Shown here: piece after piece, positions 11,827 to 22,407 of the stretch
How the letters are laid out: each line of letters begins with the position of its first letter
Position numbering within the stretch: the stretch's first letter is position 1
Assembly: GCA_016721435.1 (NCBI GenBank)
Contig: JADKIC010000026.1
Location: 18,922-82,921 of the forward strand
Length of the DNA stretch: 64,000 nt
DNA from: Bacteroidota bacterium
GTDB lineage: Bacteria; Bacteroidota; Bacteroidia; AKYH767-A; OLB10
Direction of reading: 5' to 3'
The notes under the pieces: generated by a model
The model's input: the letters and a program-made list of their open reading frames with translations, nothing else
What the model was told of the DNA's origin: nothing
The model's database searches: none
Program-made: the position numbers and the translations under genes

Positions 11827-14187
11827 ATGATAAAAGTTCAAATAATTGAAGACTATCAGCAGGATATTTCCATTTTAGAAAATGCAATCAAACAATCCGG
11901 GCTAGAAATCGACATCACTGTTTCAAGATCCATTGAAGAAGCGATTGAAATCACTTCGAAAAACAATTTCGATTGCATATTTCTTGACTACTATTTTCCA
12001 AAACAAAACGGTTCCGACTTTCTCAAGTATTATAGTTCGAAAAACAAGTCGGGAAATATCATCATGGTCACCAGTCAGGAAGATGTACATATGGCTGTTG
12101 AATGTATGAAACTTGGGGCTTCAGACTTCCTTACAAAAACCAAATTACACCGGCCAGCATTGGAAAAAGTCTTCGGTATGTCCTAAAAATAAAAGAAGCC
12201 AGAGAAGATGCCGAACGTGCAGAAGCCGCCTTGCTTGAAAGTGAGTTTAAACTCAAGAATATAATAGCAAAATCTCCAATTATTCTTTTCAATATTGATA
12301 AATCAGGGAAAATCACCTTATTCAGAGGTAAAGCTGCTTTCAATCTCTCTATAAAACCGGAAGCAGTTATCGATCGCAATTTAAGTGAATTCACCAATGA
12401 ACTGCCCATTCGTCGTGAAGACTTTAATAAGGCCTGTACCACCAATGAAACAAATTACAAGACCGCAGTAAACGGACATCATTTTGATGTTAACTATATT
12501 CCCATTAGAAATGAAGACAAGCAAATCAACGGGATGATGGGTGTTGCAATAGATATCACTTCCTTCATTAAAAATGAAGAAGAGTTAATGAACACTATTG
12601 AAGTAAAAGAGGGATCTGCAAAAATAAAAGAACAATTTCTGGCCAATATGAGCCATGAAATAAGAACGCCGATTCACGGAATTATAAGTCTGACACAATT
12701 TGTATTAAATACAACTATATCAGACGAACAGAAAAAAATATCTTGACCTGATTAGAAAATCAGCCGACACTTTGCTTGTAATTGTAAACGACATACTGGA
12801 CTTATCTAAAATAGACAGCGGCAAACTCGTATTTGAGGAAACACCATTTTCAATAAAAGATACTTTACAAACAGCTGTAGCCTCTTTTATACCTAAAACC
12901 ACAGAAAAGAATATTGAACTAAAAACTGAAGTATCGAAAAATCTACCGGATACATTGTCAGGTGATCCGGTCCGACTCACACAGATCATCAACAATCTTT
13001 TAGGAAATGCGGTTAAATTTACAGATAAAGGAAGTGTTCGTATCGTTGTAAATACGTTAGAGCAAAACAGCACGCATATAGTTCTTGAGTTCCGAATCAG
13101 TGATACAGGAATTGGTATCCCTGCCCACAAAATTGATTCCATATTTGAATCTTTCACACAAGCCGGCGATGATATTACCCGAAAATATGGTGGCACCGGA
13201 CTTGGATTAACCATTACCAAACAGCTGATTGAAAGACAAAATGGTTCCATCCATGTGGAAAGTATTGCCAATGAAGGCACGACGTTCATCTTCAACATAC
13301 CCTACAAAATCTCTGTCGAAAACAATCAGGAATTAATAAAAGAAAAGAAAAACATCATTCATCTTCCAAATACATTAAAAGTATTAATTGCCGAAGACCA
13401 TGATATTAACCGTTTCATTATAGAAAAAATGTTTAAGGAGTGGGGCTTGACACCCACCTTCGCCATCACAGGAGTTGAGGCAGTAAAAGCAGCTAAGGAG
13501 CAAATTTTTGATGTCATTCTGATGGATATTGAAATGCCCGATATGAATGGATATCGTGCCACCGAAATTATCAGAGCGGAACTTCCTTACCCTAACAATA
13601 CCGTCCCCATCATTGCGATGACAGGACATGCGATGACAGGGGAAAAAGAAAAATGCATTGGCATTGGAATGAACGATTACCTGTCCAAACCATTTAAGCC
13701 GGAAGACCTCAAACAACGAATTGCAGATTTAACCGGCAAATCGGTCATCCATAACTCCCCGAACGAACAAGCTCATAGTCCAGAAACGGTTAAAATCAAT
13801 GCTGCACCAATTACAACTTCTTCGGTCGGCAGTCGTCCTCTTATCAACCTTGAATTTCTCAAGGAAATTTCTGAAAACAATGATCAATTTTTTGTAGAAT
13901 TTATTCAGATGTTTCTTCAAAATACTCCGGCATCCATAACCGAAATTGAAAATGCCATTTCTACTCAAAATTGGGAAGCCATTAGGCAAGCTGCACATAA
14001 AATGAAGCCTTCCTTCAATTATGTTGGATTAAAAGAACTTTCCGGTATTTCAGCAAAAATTGAGGATCTCGCTAAGAAAAATGAGAATATGGAAATGATA
14101 AAAACCAATATTGACCAAATAAAGAAGGTCTGTGAAATAGCCTATACAGAACTTGAACAAGAAATAAAAACTATCATCAATAATTAA
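11827..14187 (+). CDS. hybrid sensor kinase REC-PAS-HisKA-HATPase-REC-HPt (frameshifted)
   Basis: Cytoplasmic phosphorelay protein of about 786 residues. In order: N-terminal REC (phospho-acceptor in FLDYYFPKQNG), helical linker, PAS (IIAKSPIILFNIDKSG), HisKA with H-box MSHEIRTPIHGII, HATPase_c (NNLLGNAVKF, DTGIGIP, GGTGLGLTI), a second REC (LMDIEMPDMNG, K in YLSKPFKP), and a C-terminal HPt with the phospho-His in AAHKMKPSF. It is split into 11827-12186, 12102-12746 and 12772-14187. A T is missing near 12142 (TKTK-ITPASIGKSL) and an A is extra near 12738 (EQKK-YLDLIRKSAD). It carries every relay module on one chain. It lies 35 bases after the receiver and 11 before the AAA+ regulator, its probable final target. 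Confidence 0.9.
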
Positions 14188-14198
14188 AACACCTAACC

Positions 14199-15374
14199 AT
14201 GAACGCAGGAAAAATATTTCTTATCGAAGACGATATGATGATTGCAAGTCTGATTCGTCAGAACCTTTCAAAATTCGATGCATTCGAGACCACACATTTC
14301 ACTACCGGTGAAGAGTGTATTAGCAATTTAAACCAACATCCGGATATAGTTATTATTGACTACAACCTTCCGGGAATGGATGGTCTCACGCTCATGAAAC
14401 AGGTGAAGGCGGTGAGTCCAAATTCATTGGTCGTTATCTGTTCCGGGCAAGAGGATGTACAAGTCGTGGTACAATGTTATCAGAACGGGGCCAACGATTA
14501 CATTTTAAAAAATGAGCAAATGATGGCCAACATTGAAAATTCAGTACGAAATCTTTCGATGAACGTCACGCTTCGTAGAGAAGTGGAGCTTTTGAAGGAT
14601 CAAACTATTGACAGGAACAAATACTCCAACATTATCGGAAATAGCAATTCCGTACTTCGTGTACTCCGACTTATACAAAAAGTGGAGAAAAACAACATGA
14701 TGGTACTGATCACCGGACAAAGTGGGACAGGAAAAGAACTTGTCGCAAAAGCACTTCATTTCAATTCACAAAGATCCAGAAAACCTTTTGTCATTGTAAA
14801 CATGGGAGCCATTCCAACAGAACTGGTAGAGAGTGAACTTTTTGGTCATGAAAAGGGTGCCTTCACAGATGCCCGGGACAGAAGAATTGGAAAGTTCGAA
14901 GAAGCAGATGGTGGCACTATCTTCTTAGATGAAATCGGAGAAATGGATCTTGGTTTACAGGCAAAAATACTTCGCGTACTTCAGGAAAAAGAAATTACAA
15001 GAATCGGTAGTAATAAAACCATTAAATTAGACTTCCGGCTTATTGCTGCAACAAACCGAAATCTTGCACAAGAAGTAAAAGAAGGCAGATTCCGCGAAGA
15101 TCTGTTTTACAGGATTCAGGGCTTCCTTATTCATCTTCCGCCATTACATGACCGTGGCGATGACATCATCATGCTTGCAAAATCCTTCCTACATGATTTT
15201 TGCCAACAGAATCGCATGGAACAGATGATCATTTCTAAGGAGGCGTGTCAATTCATGCTGGATTATGCATGGCCCGGCAACATCAGAGAATTAAAAGCGG
15301 TTATAGAACGTGCAGCATTAATGGCTGAAAACAATACAATTAGTGTTGAAGATTTAACCTTCGTTACGGCATAA
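14199..15374 (+). CDS. sigma-54-type response regulator (REC-AAA+), no HTH
   Basis: NtrC-family regulator of 391 residues. The REC domain spans about 4-118 with the phospho-acceptor in VIIDYNLPGMDG. The sigma-54 interaction AAA+ domain follows, with Walker A TGQSGTGKELVAKAL, Walker B GGTIFLDEIGEMD, a sensor I region AATNRNL, arginine-finger region FREDLFYRIQGF, and the C-terminal WPGNIRELKAVIERA. The loop that contacts sigma-54 reads GAFTDA rather than GAFTGA. The protein stops about 20 residues after the AAA+ domain, so the usual Fis-type helix-turn-helix is absent. It could activate sigma-54 from solution, as FlgR-like proteins do. The frame is intact and is followed by a terminator, so the missing tail does not look like an indel artefact. 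Confidence 0.92.
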   Translation: MNAGKIFLIEDDMMIASLIRQNLSKFDAFETTHFTTGEECISNLNQHPDIVIIDYNLPGMDGLTLMKQVKAVSPNSLVVICSGQEDVQVVVQCYQNGANDYILKNEQMMANIENSVRNLSMNVTLRREVELLKDQTIDRNKYSNIIGNSNSVLRVLRLIQKVEKNNMMVLITGQSGTGKELVAKALHFNSQRSRKPFVIVNMGAIPTELVESELFGHEKGAFTDARDRRIGKFEEADGGTIFLDEIGEMDLGLQAKILRVLQEKEITRIGSNKTIKLDFRLIAATNRNLAQEVKEGRFREDLFYRIQGFLIHLPPLHDRGDDIIMLAKSFLHDFCQQNRMEQMIISKEACQFMLDYAWPGNIRELKAVIERAALMAENNTISVEDLTFVTA

Positions 15375-15398
15375 AGAAATTCAAACTATAAGCGAGTC

Positions 15399-15433
15399 AA
15401 GCCGGGTAAAATTTACCCGGCTTTTCTATTTTT
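15399..15433 (+). terminator. rho-independent terminator of the signalling operon
   Basis: A perfect 11-bp stem (AAGCCGGGTAA with TTACCCGGCTT) around a 3-base loop is followed by a T-rich run (TTCTATTTTT). It lies 25 bases after the AAA+ regulator stop, so it separates the signalling operon from the exported-protein genes downstream. Confidence 0.88.
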
Positions 15434-15488
15434 AAAAACAACTCTTTACAACAACTCTCGTATACTGTACTAAGACAAATCCCTAAAC

Positions 15489-15851
15489 ATGAGAAAGCCA
15501 GGTAAACCGAATCCGCGTAAATTGAAAATGACTCAACGTGTTTCCCAAAAATACACGATACGCTATGTCATTGTCGGTTCCTCCATACTTGGCTGTATGA
15601 TGGCAGCTCTAATTGTAGTTAATTTATCTAACAATGAATCTTCCTACGCGAATGAGCAAAACATAGCTTCAACAGTTAATTACAGACCAGTCGAAACGAA
15701 CTTAAACAGCAGAATGCTGCTTGATGCAAACACTATCCAACAAATACAAAGTCAGGAATACAAAGGAAATAGTGCAGCGCAGAGTGTTAGAATCCCATCC
15801 AGGGCAAATGATGTGATTACAAAGAACATTGAGACCATTATAACAGAATAA
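15489..15851 (+). CDS. small single-pass membrane protein, unknown
   Basis: Hypothetical protein of 120 residues. It has a strongly basic N-terminus (MRKPGKPNPRKLK), one hydrophobic segment at about 26-46 (YVIVGSSILGCMMAALIVV), and a polar Asn/Gln-rich remainder that would lie outside the cytoplasm. The basic-then-transmembrane N-terminus resembles that of the LamG-like protein at 19574, suggesting that both are anchored type II membrane proteins of one gene set. The stop is 48 bases before the preferred start of the large secreted protein. I recognise no domain. Confidence 0.7.
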   Translation: MRKPGKPNPRKLKMTQRVSQKYTIRYVIVGSSILGCMMAALIVVNLSNNESSYANEQNIASTVNYRPVETNLNSRMLLDANTIQQIQSQEYKGNSAAQSVRIPSRANDVITKNIETIITE

Positions 15852-15899
15852 GCGGCAATGCATATAAGTCAACCAACTACAAATTCATCCCACTACATT

Positions 15900-18800
15900 A
15901 TGTCGAAGAAAAACCTGCTGCTGTTCATTTTTTTCATCGTACTTCATCTTACGTCCTTTGCCGTTACAAAAACAACAACCGGCAATGGTAACTGGAATTC
16001 ATCTTCCACCTGGAGTCCGTCAGGGCAACCTTCATCAAGTGATGATGTGATCATAGCTACAGGACATAGTCCCAATGTAAATGTCAGTAATGCCCAATGC
16101 AAATCATTAACGATACAGACAGGTGCTACAGTTTTAATAGGCAATTCCAAAAAATTAACTGTTAACAATACCGCAGGATTAAATATAAGCGGGACACTAA
16201 ACATCAATGGAGGAAATATCACCATAGTGAATAATTCGACCAACTTCGTTATAAACGCAGGAGGCGCTGTAAACTGGAACCCGGGAGACAATAGTTCCGG
16301 TGGGGCTACCTTATTCGGAAAATGTATTGAGAATTTCTCTCCTACCAGTACCCTTACCATTCGAAAATGGTATAGCACATCTGTAGGATTGGGAACAGTA
16401 GTTTCATCCAACTTTGGCAATCTTACCATTAGTGGAGTCAGTGGAATATGGCAAATGCAAAATAGCCTGCAAACCAGGACTGTTCAAGGACTACTGACCA
16501 TCACAAGCAGCTATGTTGTTTTAGACAATACAGGTGCTATATCTAATACAACTATCGGATCCATACATCTTACCAATTCATCCGCCTATCTTGACTTCTA
16601 TAATGGTACACATCCGGGTTCCTTTTCTGTAACCACCGGCAACGTAACAATAGCTGGAGGAGAACTGGATGGATTCTACACAGCCGGAACCGGCACTTGC
16701 AATTTTACAATAAACGGAAATCTGGATATGACCTCTTATGGATATCTGGTTGGATCACATAATCACAATGGTCATTTCAATATTACAATAAATGGAAATG
16801 CATCTTTGAACAGATCCTACTTTTGGGGGATAAATAACGGTTCAGGAAATATTACAATTAACATAACAGGTGATCTAACCACCACCAAGAATGGATCTAC
16901 GTATAGTGAATTTTATGGTATTGTAGATGGAAACGGGAATTCAACATTAACTATAAATGGAAGCTTTAGTAATCAGGGCTACTTTGATTTGATCTGGAAC
17001 ACGGGAGTTACCGGTGTAGGAAATGGTAACGGCAGTATGACCATTGGTGGAACATTTACACAGTCTGATGGAGATTTCAGAGGAATATGGAATGCGACCA
17101 CTACAAACTCAGGGAGCTGTTCAATCACCATTGATACACTAAACTATTCAGGAGGAATCTTTATGGTTGCTTATTCCTGCGCATCAGGCTCCGTTAATCA
17201 CTCCTTTTCCGTTACCGGCAAAGCCACCATCACCTTCTCCAATTCATCAAATATCTTCAGAGGAAACGGACTCGCCACGCTTTCCGGTACACAAAACAAT
17301 TCTTCATTCACATTTACCTGCAACGGACCATTTGAAATTAATGGAAATGCATCTGCAGAATTTTCAGCGAATACAGGATATGGATCGGAAACAATTTTAC
17401 TACAAAGTACCACATCTTTTTCAGGTGGGACGATCAACTTCGGCTTTACAGAACACGACATAAATTTTACAACCACCGACCAATTTACGATTACAGGTGG
17501 AACTATTTATCTTTCTAAAAACAGTGGCAACTCTACTATAAATTTAAATCAAAATGTTCTTTTGAATGGTGGAACCTTAAATGTAAAAACAATACCGGAA
17601 GAACAAATGTCAATATCAGTGGAGACTTAACAATAAATAGCGGTACTCTTCTACTCTATTCAAATAGCAGTATAGCATCAAATGATAGTACCAATCTAAG
17701 AGTTAGCGGCGACTTTACGCAATCTAACGGCACCTTACAATTCACCAATAATACAGGAAATACCGGACCAACCTACCTGTATATTGAGGGGGGAAATTAC
17801 AATTTGTCGGGAACGGGAAGCATTACTTCAGCCGGTGCCGGAACATCCTCCTACTTTGGTTATATTATCTTCAATAATTCTACCAATACCAATTACAACC
17901 GCTCTTCCTCTAATCATCATATTGAACAGGTAAAATATAAAATAAATTCTTCTGCATATGTCACAGTTACCGGTGGACCCCTGGAACTTTCTTCAGGTGC
18001 AACTGCAGCGACTGACTACCTGACTGTGTCAACCGATGCCTCGCTAAATCTGGGAACAAATAGCATTGTCTCCAATGGTTTGGCATCCAATTGCGGAGTA
18101 ATGATTTCTTCTTTAGGCACTCTATTAACTGCCAATATAAACGGTCTTTATGATGGCACTAACAATGCGGCCATCAGTTCCGGATCCAATATGGACTATG
18201 AGTTGGCATCCACCAGTATTATCTGCTACAACGGTATCGACGATCAGAAAATCTCCGGTTTCGGAAATGGTATGGCTACTGCCACGAAACATAAATACGG
18301 TTCTCTGGAAATCGCCTTCAACGGAACAGCCGATACTGAATTCAGTTATCTGGAAAATGATCTGGAAGTTAGAAATGCAATTACTCTGACGAGTGGAGAA
18401 CTCAAATTAAACGGGCATACATTAACAGGAGAATTAATCACAGCAGTATCCGGCTATGTTAAAAGCGAAGAGAATAATGCTGTTAACAATTCCAAATTGC
18501 GATTAGCCTTTACACCCACCAATAAAAATTTAACCTTCCCCTTTGGAAAAAACAGCTCTACTTACATTCCGGTATCTATAAATATTACAAACAATCCGGG
18601 AACAGGATACATCACCGTCTCTACGCGTGGAACAGGAGAAAACAACACTCCACTTCCCGGACTAGACAATGTTGCAGCCATTACGACAATTAACCCGGGA
18701 GGTGCGGACGTATCAACGAGTCACGTCATTGACAGATGGTGGGAAGTGAATGCACCCGGAGTTACTGCTACTTATACCTTAAGGTATGCCGGTGACGAAA

Positions 18801-19561
18801 ACACCACAGCAGGTTCTGTCTCCGGAGGGACATTCAATGTGCAACAATGGAATGGCAGTAATTTCACCAAAGTCAACAGTACCGGCAATGGCGTCACTAC
18901 CGGGATTGGAACGATCACAGCCACTTTAAACAACGTATCAGGACCTCTGGTACTTTCATCGGGCAGTGCGTCATTACCCATCAAACTTCTGGAATTTACA
19001 GCTAAACTAAAAGAGAATTATGTCTTAATTAAATGGGCGACCGCAGAAGAAAAAAACAACGACTACTTCAACATCGAACGATCTGCTGACGGAACTTCAT
19101 TTGAAAACATAGAAGAAATTGATGGGGCAGGTAACAGCAGCTCTATCCTCCATTATGAAACTCGGGATAATAATCCCCTGCCGGGTACCTCCTACTACAG
19201 ACTAAAGCAAACAGATTTTGATGGCACCTTTACTTATTCTCCGATACGGGCAGTGAACAGAAACAGCAATAACCAGCTAAATGAAACCGGTATTGAAATC
19301 CTATCACTAAGTCCCAACCCTTTCGGCAATGAATTTTCTGTAAAATACAACCTGACTCAGGGAGGCGAATCTTCCATCAGCATCTATAATATGACCGGTC
19401 AACTGGTTTACGATCAAAAAAGAGTAGACGATAGCGGAATAAACACTTTCAATTTTATGGACGAAAACAATCTGCCACCGGCGAACTATATCCTGCAGAT
19501 CATAAACGGATCAGAAAAATCAGTAAAAACTGGTAAAAAATTAAATAAGACATTCAAATAA
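15900..19561 (+). CDS. large secreted T9SS-sorted beta-rich protein (frameshifted)
   Basis: Exported protein of about 1220 residues. A signal peptide (MSKKNLLLFIFFIVLHLTSFA) supports ATG 15900 over the in-frame 15858. After it comes a 'GNWNSSSTWSP...DDVII' segment like the start of G8-type or 'cell-surface' beta-helix proteins. Long Gly/Asn/Thr/Ser-rich repeats follow (NITING, GSMTIGGTF), consistent with a parallel beta-helix. Near the C-terminus there is an 'IKLLEFTAKL...IERSADG...YYRLKQTDFDG' domain and a T9SS type-A sorting domain (LSPNPFGNEF to the end). Fragments 15858-17630 and 17804-19561 are one gene; the frame changes near 17597 and coding continues as GRTNVNISGDLTINSG. The substrate or adhesive target is unknown. 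Confidence 0.85.
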
Positions 19562-19573
19562 TTCAAAATCGAA

Positions 19574-20709
19574 ATGGCATATAACTTACGACCAAGAAAC
19601 AGACAAAAGCTCAGCACGCTTCAACGGGGGACATTAATCATTGGTGGTGCATCCATGCTCGCCGTTATGGGATATATGACGGTAGTTTTCAATGCTGCAG
19701 ATGTTGAAGATTCCAAAGCGCAAATCAATCTGATGGAACAGGATCCTATCAACAATGGAGAAATCATCCTGGGCTTCAGTTGGGATGAAGAGTCGACCAT
19801 TATTGCTGATGCCGGTCCCTCTGCGACCAATGTTAGCATTTTTGCGGAGTGTGTTCCGGGTGGAATAGATGGAACTAAAGGTCTGAGTGCGGGAAACGCG
19901 TTGAAGGATATTAACCTTGAAATTCAACCTACCGATCAGCTCAACGGCGACGGAATAGATATATCCATCTGGTTTCGCAAAAGGAAGATTCAGGAAATTT
20001 TTTCACGAGAGGAAAGGATTTCAACTTTGGCATGAAGAATGGAAAATTGATTGTCAAGTATAAATTGACAGCTAGTAATGGGAAATCATATTCCATCAAC
20101 GAAGAAACAAAATATGAAATTTCCGACGATGATCTATTTAGAAATTACCGGTTCATCTACAGTCCTGCAACGGGCAAAGGAGAAATACTTGTTGACCAGA
20201 TCACCGTATGGACCAATCAGGCTGCGGAAAACAGTAGGCTTACCTGGAAAACAAGTGAAAATATAATTATCGGAGAAGGAATGAACGGCGAAGGACAACC
20301 GGTTGCTTTATTCGACAATCTCATTATTCGAAAAACCGGACAATCGGGTAATTCACCTATGCAGTTATTAAGCTTTTCTGCTGAACTTGAAAACAACTAT
20401 ACCATGCTGAATTGGTTTACGGGCAAGGAAAATGGTACGGAATATTATATCATTGAGCGAAGTGATGATACCAAGACCTACAAAGAAATTGGACGAGTAA
20501 AAGCTGCAGGTAAATCAGAAACTTTAAAAGCCTACGCATTGGTTGACAAAGAACCGATGCTTGGCATCACCTACTACCGCCTGGCACTTAGCAACAACAC
20601 TTCCCGTTCCATTTGGGTTCCGGTTATTGCCTTCCGATTAAAACCGGAGCAATTACTGAATACGCCAACCGTGAACTCGAATGCAGCCAATATCGAATCT
20701 TCAAAATAA
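19574..20709 (+). CDS. membrane-anchored LamG/concanavalin-like protein (frameshifted)
   Basis: Protein of about 378 residues with a basic N-terminus and one transmembrane segment (about 20-40, LIIGGASMLAVMGYMTVVF). A LamG-like beta-sandwich follows (GIDISIWFR, DSGNFFTRGKDFNFG, ATGKGEILVDQITVW, FDNLIIRK). The C-terminal domain (LLSFSAELENNY, EYYIIERSDD, ITYYRLALSNN) is related to the one just before the sorting domain of the preceding secreted protein. No sorting domain follows here. Fragments 19574-20035 and 20032-20709 are one gene; an A is missing near 19982 (WFRK-KEDSGNFF). It is 12 bases downstream of the large secreted gene and probably co-transcribed. A role as a membrane or periplasmic partner is inferred. 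Confidence 0.75.
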
Positions 20710-20725
20710 ATAGATCATCATTCTC

Positions 20726-20764
20726 AAGTGCCACTTCGGAGTTCGAAGGTGGCACTTTTTTATT
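20726..20764 (+). terminator. rho-independent terminator
   Basis: AAGTGCCAC-TTCG pairs with CGAAGGTGGCACTT (one bulged base), followed by TTTTTTATTT. It closes the 15489-20709 gene group before the mscL promoter. Confidence 0.85.
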
Positions 20765-20813
20765 TCAGACATATACAACATCCTGAATTACAAAACCATG
20801 GAAGTCTTCTAAT

Positions 20814-20842
20814 TTGGACTATTGGTTATTTTTCTATATTTG
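20814..20842 (+). promoter_or_regulatory. Bacteroidota promoter for mscL (-33/-7)
   Basis: TTTGG at 20813-20817 (-33) and TATATTTG at 20835-20842 (-7), 18 bases apart, match the TTTG/TAnnTTTG consensus. The predicted start of transcription is near 20848, giving a leader of about 22 bases before ATG 20870. Confidence 0.7.
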
Positions 20843-20869
20843 CCGACTAATCATTAAAACAAAAACACC

Positions 20870-21304
20870 ATGGGTTTTATTAAGGAATTCAAAGATTTCG
20901 CAATGCGCGGAAACCTCATTGACTTTGCAGTCGGAGTTGTAGTTGGGGGGGCATTTGGGAAGGTCACTACTTCATTTGTTGACGGTATAATTATGCCCGT
21001 TATCGGCAAGTTAATTGGTGGACAAGATTTCTCCGATTTAAAATTCAAGATTCAGGATGGAAGCAAAGCCATCATGGATTCAGCCGGAAACATTACTACT
21101 AAAGAGGTCCCTGAAGTTTTTATAAAATATGGTGAATTTATTACTACGGTAATTGATTTTATGGCAGTGGCCTTTGCTATGTTCCTGGTGATAAAAGCAA
21201 TGAACAAATTAAAAAACAAAGAAGCGGAAGCCCCTGCACCTCCTCCTGCTCCAACGAAGGAAGAAATCTTGCTTACAGATATTCGCGATTTACTTAAAAA
21301 ATAA
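20870..21304 (+). CDS. mscL: large-conductance mechanosensitive channel MscL
   Basis: Homopentameric inner-membrane channel that opens under membrane tension to release solutes during hypo-osmotic shock. The 144-residue protein has the conserved N-terminus FIKEFKDFAMRGNLIDFAVGVVVGGAFGKV (TM1 pore helix), the VDGIIMPVIGKL turn, a periplasmic loop, TM2 (TVIDFMAVAFAMFLVIKAMN) and the cytoplasmic helix ending TKEEILLTDIRDLLKK. The linker is Pro/Ala-rich (APAPPPAPT). It has its own promoter and an intact frame. Confidence 0.97.
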   Translation: MGFIKEFKDFAMRGNLIDFAVGVVVGGAFGKVTTSFVDGIIMPVIGKLIGGQDFSDLKFKIQDGSKAIMDSAGNITTKEVPEVFIKYGEFITTVIDFMAVAFAMFLVIKAMNKLKNKEAEAPAPPPAPTKEEILLTDIRDLLKK

Positions 21305-21336
21305 AAGAACGTCCCACGTAAATTAAAAAAGTAAAA

Positions 21337-22269
21337 ATGAAAAAGACAGTACTTGCAACCGCTCTCCTGATGTACGCTCTCACACTGCGTGCACAAAACG
21401 ATACCATATGGAGAACCGGTGGGATATTCAATGCGACATTCAATCAGGTGAGCTTGACGAATTGGGCCGCCGGTGGACAAAATGCCATCTCCTTAAACTC
21501 ACTGACCAATTGGTTTGCGAATTATAAGAAAGGAAAAGTTGCCTGGGACAACAATCTTGACATGGGTTATGGAATTGTAAAACAGGGTGATGAACAAGTT
21601 CGGAAAAATGATGACCGCCTGGAGTTAAATTCTAAATTAGGAATTGATGCGCATAAAGCAAAATTATTCTATACTCTCCTCTTCAACTTCCGTTCTCAGT
21701 TTGCACCGGGATATAACTATCCCAGAACAGATTCATCCAACTATATCTCTAAATTCGCTGCTCCGGCTTTCTCCTTACTGGCCTTAGGAATGGACTATAA
21801 ACCCACTGACTATTTCTCCGTGTTTCTCTCGCCCGCTACGGCAAGAATTATCATAGTGAATGATGATTCATTATCCGATGCAGGTGCTTATGGTGTTGAT
21901 CCCGGGGAAAAAATAAGGTTTGAAGCAGGAGCTTATCTGAATACAAGATTCCAGAAAGACATTTTAACCAATGTGAATTTCATGACGAAACTGGATTTGT
22001 TCAGTAACTATATGGAAACGCCACAGAATATTGATGTCAACTGGGAAGTACTCCTCACGCTTAAAGTGAACAAGTTTATTACTGCTTCTCTGGGGACTCA
22101 GTTAATTTACGATGATAATACAGCCATTGCCCTGTTTACTGAAAAAGACGGAGTTAAAATTCCCAAACTGAAAGGTGATGGAACTCCCAGAACAGGACCC
22201 CGCACTCAATTCAGACAAATTTTCGGTATTGGCTTTGCCTACAAAATGGAAGGATTTACTGTTAGATAG
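21337..22269 (+). CDS. DUF3078 outer-membrane-type protein
   Basis: Protein of 310 residues with a signal peptide (MKKTVLATALLMYALTLRAQ) and the DUF3078 pattern: WRTGGIFNATFNQVSLTNWAAGG near the N-terminus, DNNLDMGYGIVKQG, and alternating aromatic strands ending in a Phe/Tyr-rich strand, as in beta-barrels. The family is widespread in Bacteroidota and has no established function. It starts 33 bases after mscL and ends about 100 bases before a terminator, so it may share the mscL transcript. Confidence 0.85.
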   Translation: MKKTVLATALLMYALTLRAQNDTIWRTGGIFNATFNQVSLTNWAAGGQNAISLNSLTNWFANYKKGKVAWDNNLDMGYGIVKQGDEQVRKNDDRLELNSKLGIDAHKAKLFYTLLFNFRSQFAPGYNYPRTDSSNYISKFAAPAFSLLALGMDYKPTDYFSVFLSPATARIIIVNDDSLSDAGAYGVDPGEKIRFEAGAYLNTRFQKDILTNVNFMTKLDLFSNYMETPQNIDVNWEVLLTLKVNKFITASLGTQLIYDDNTAIALFTEKDGVKIPKLKGDGTPRTGPRTQFRQIFGIGFAYKMEGFTVR

Positions 22270-22364
22270 AGTGTTAAAAAGAGCGGCAGTGGTTGGAAGG
22301 CAAAATCGACTCCATTCACAAGAGAAATTTTCGAATAATATCCTCCCTGAAATAATTTATTTAC

Positions 22365-22400
22365 AAACAGGTTTGTCTATGTGGCAAACCTGTTTTATTT
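22365..22400 (+). terminator. rho-independent terminator after the DUF3078 gene
   Basis: An 11-bp inverted repeat (AAACAGGTTTG with CAAACCTGTTT, loop TCTATGTGG) runs into TTTATTTT. It ends only about 8 bases before the ATG at 22408 and overlaps the GTG at 22381, which argues against that earlier start. Confidence 0.82.
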
Positions 22401-22407
22401 TGGCAGA

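Noticed and set aside
12720..13298. 192-residue minus-strand open frame
   Set aside because: Antisense to the HATPase domain of the hybrid kinase; a frame shadow.
15375..15488. Sigma-54 promoter between the AAA+ regulator and the exported-protein genes
   Set aside because: No GG-N10-GC pair with the -24/-12 consensus was found, so a direct regulatory link is not supported.
15944..16429. 161-residue minus-strand open frame
   Set aside because: Antisense to the Gly/Asn-rich start of the large secreted protein; repetitive codons keep the shadow frame open.
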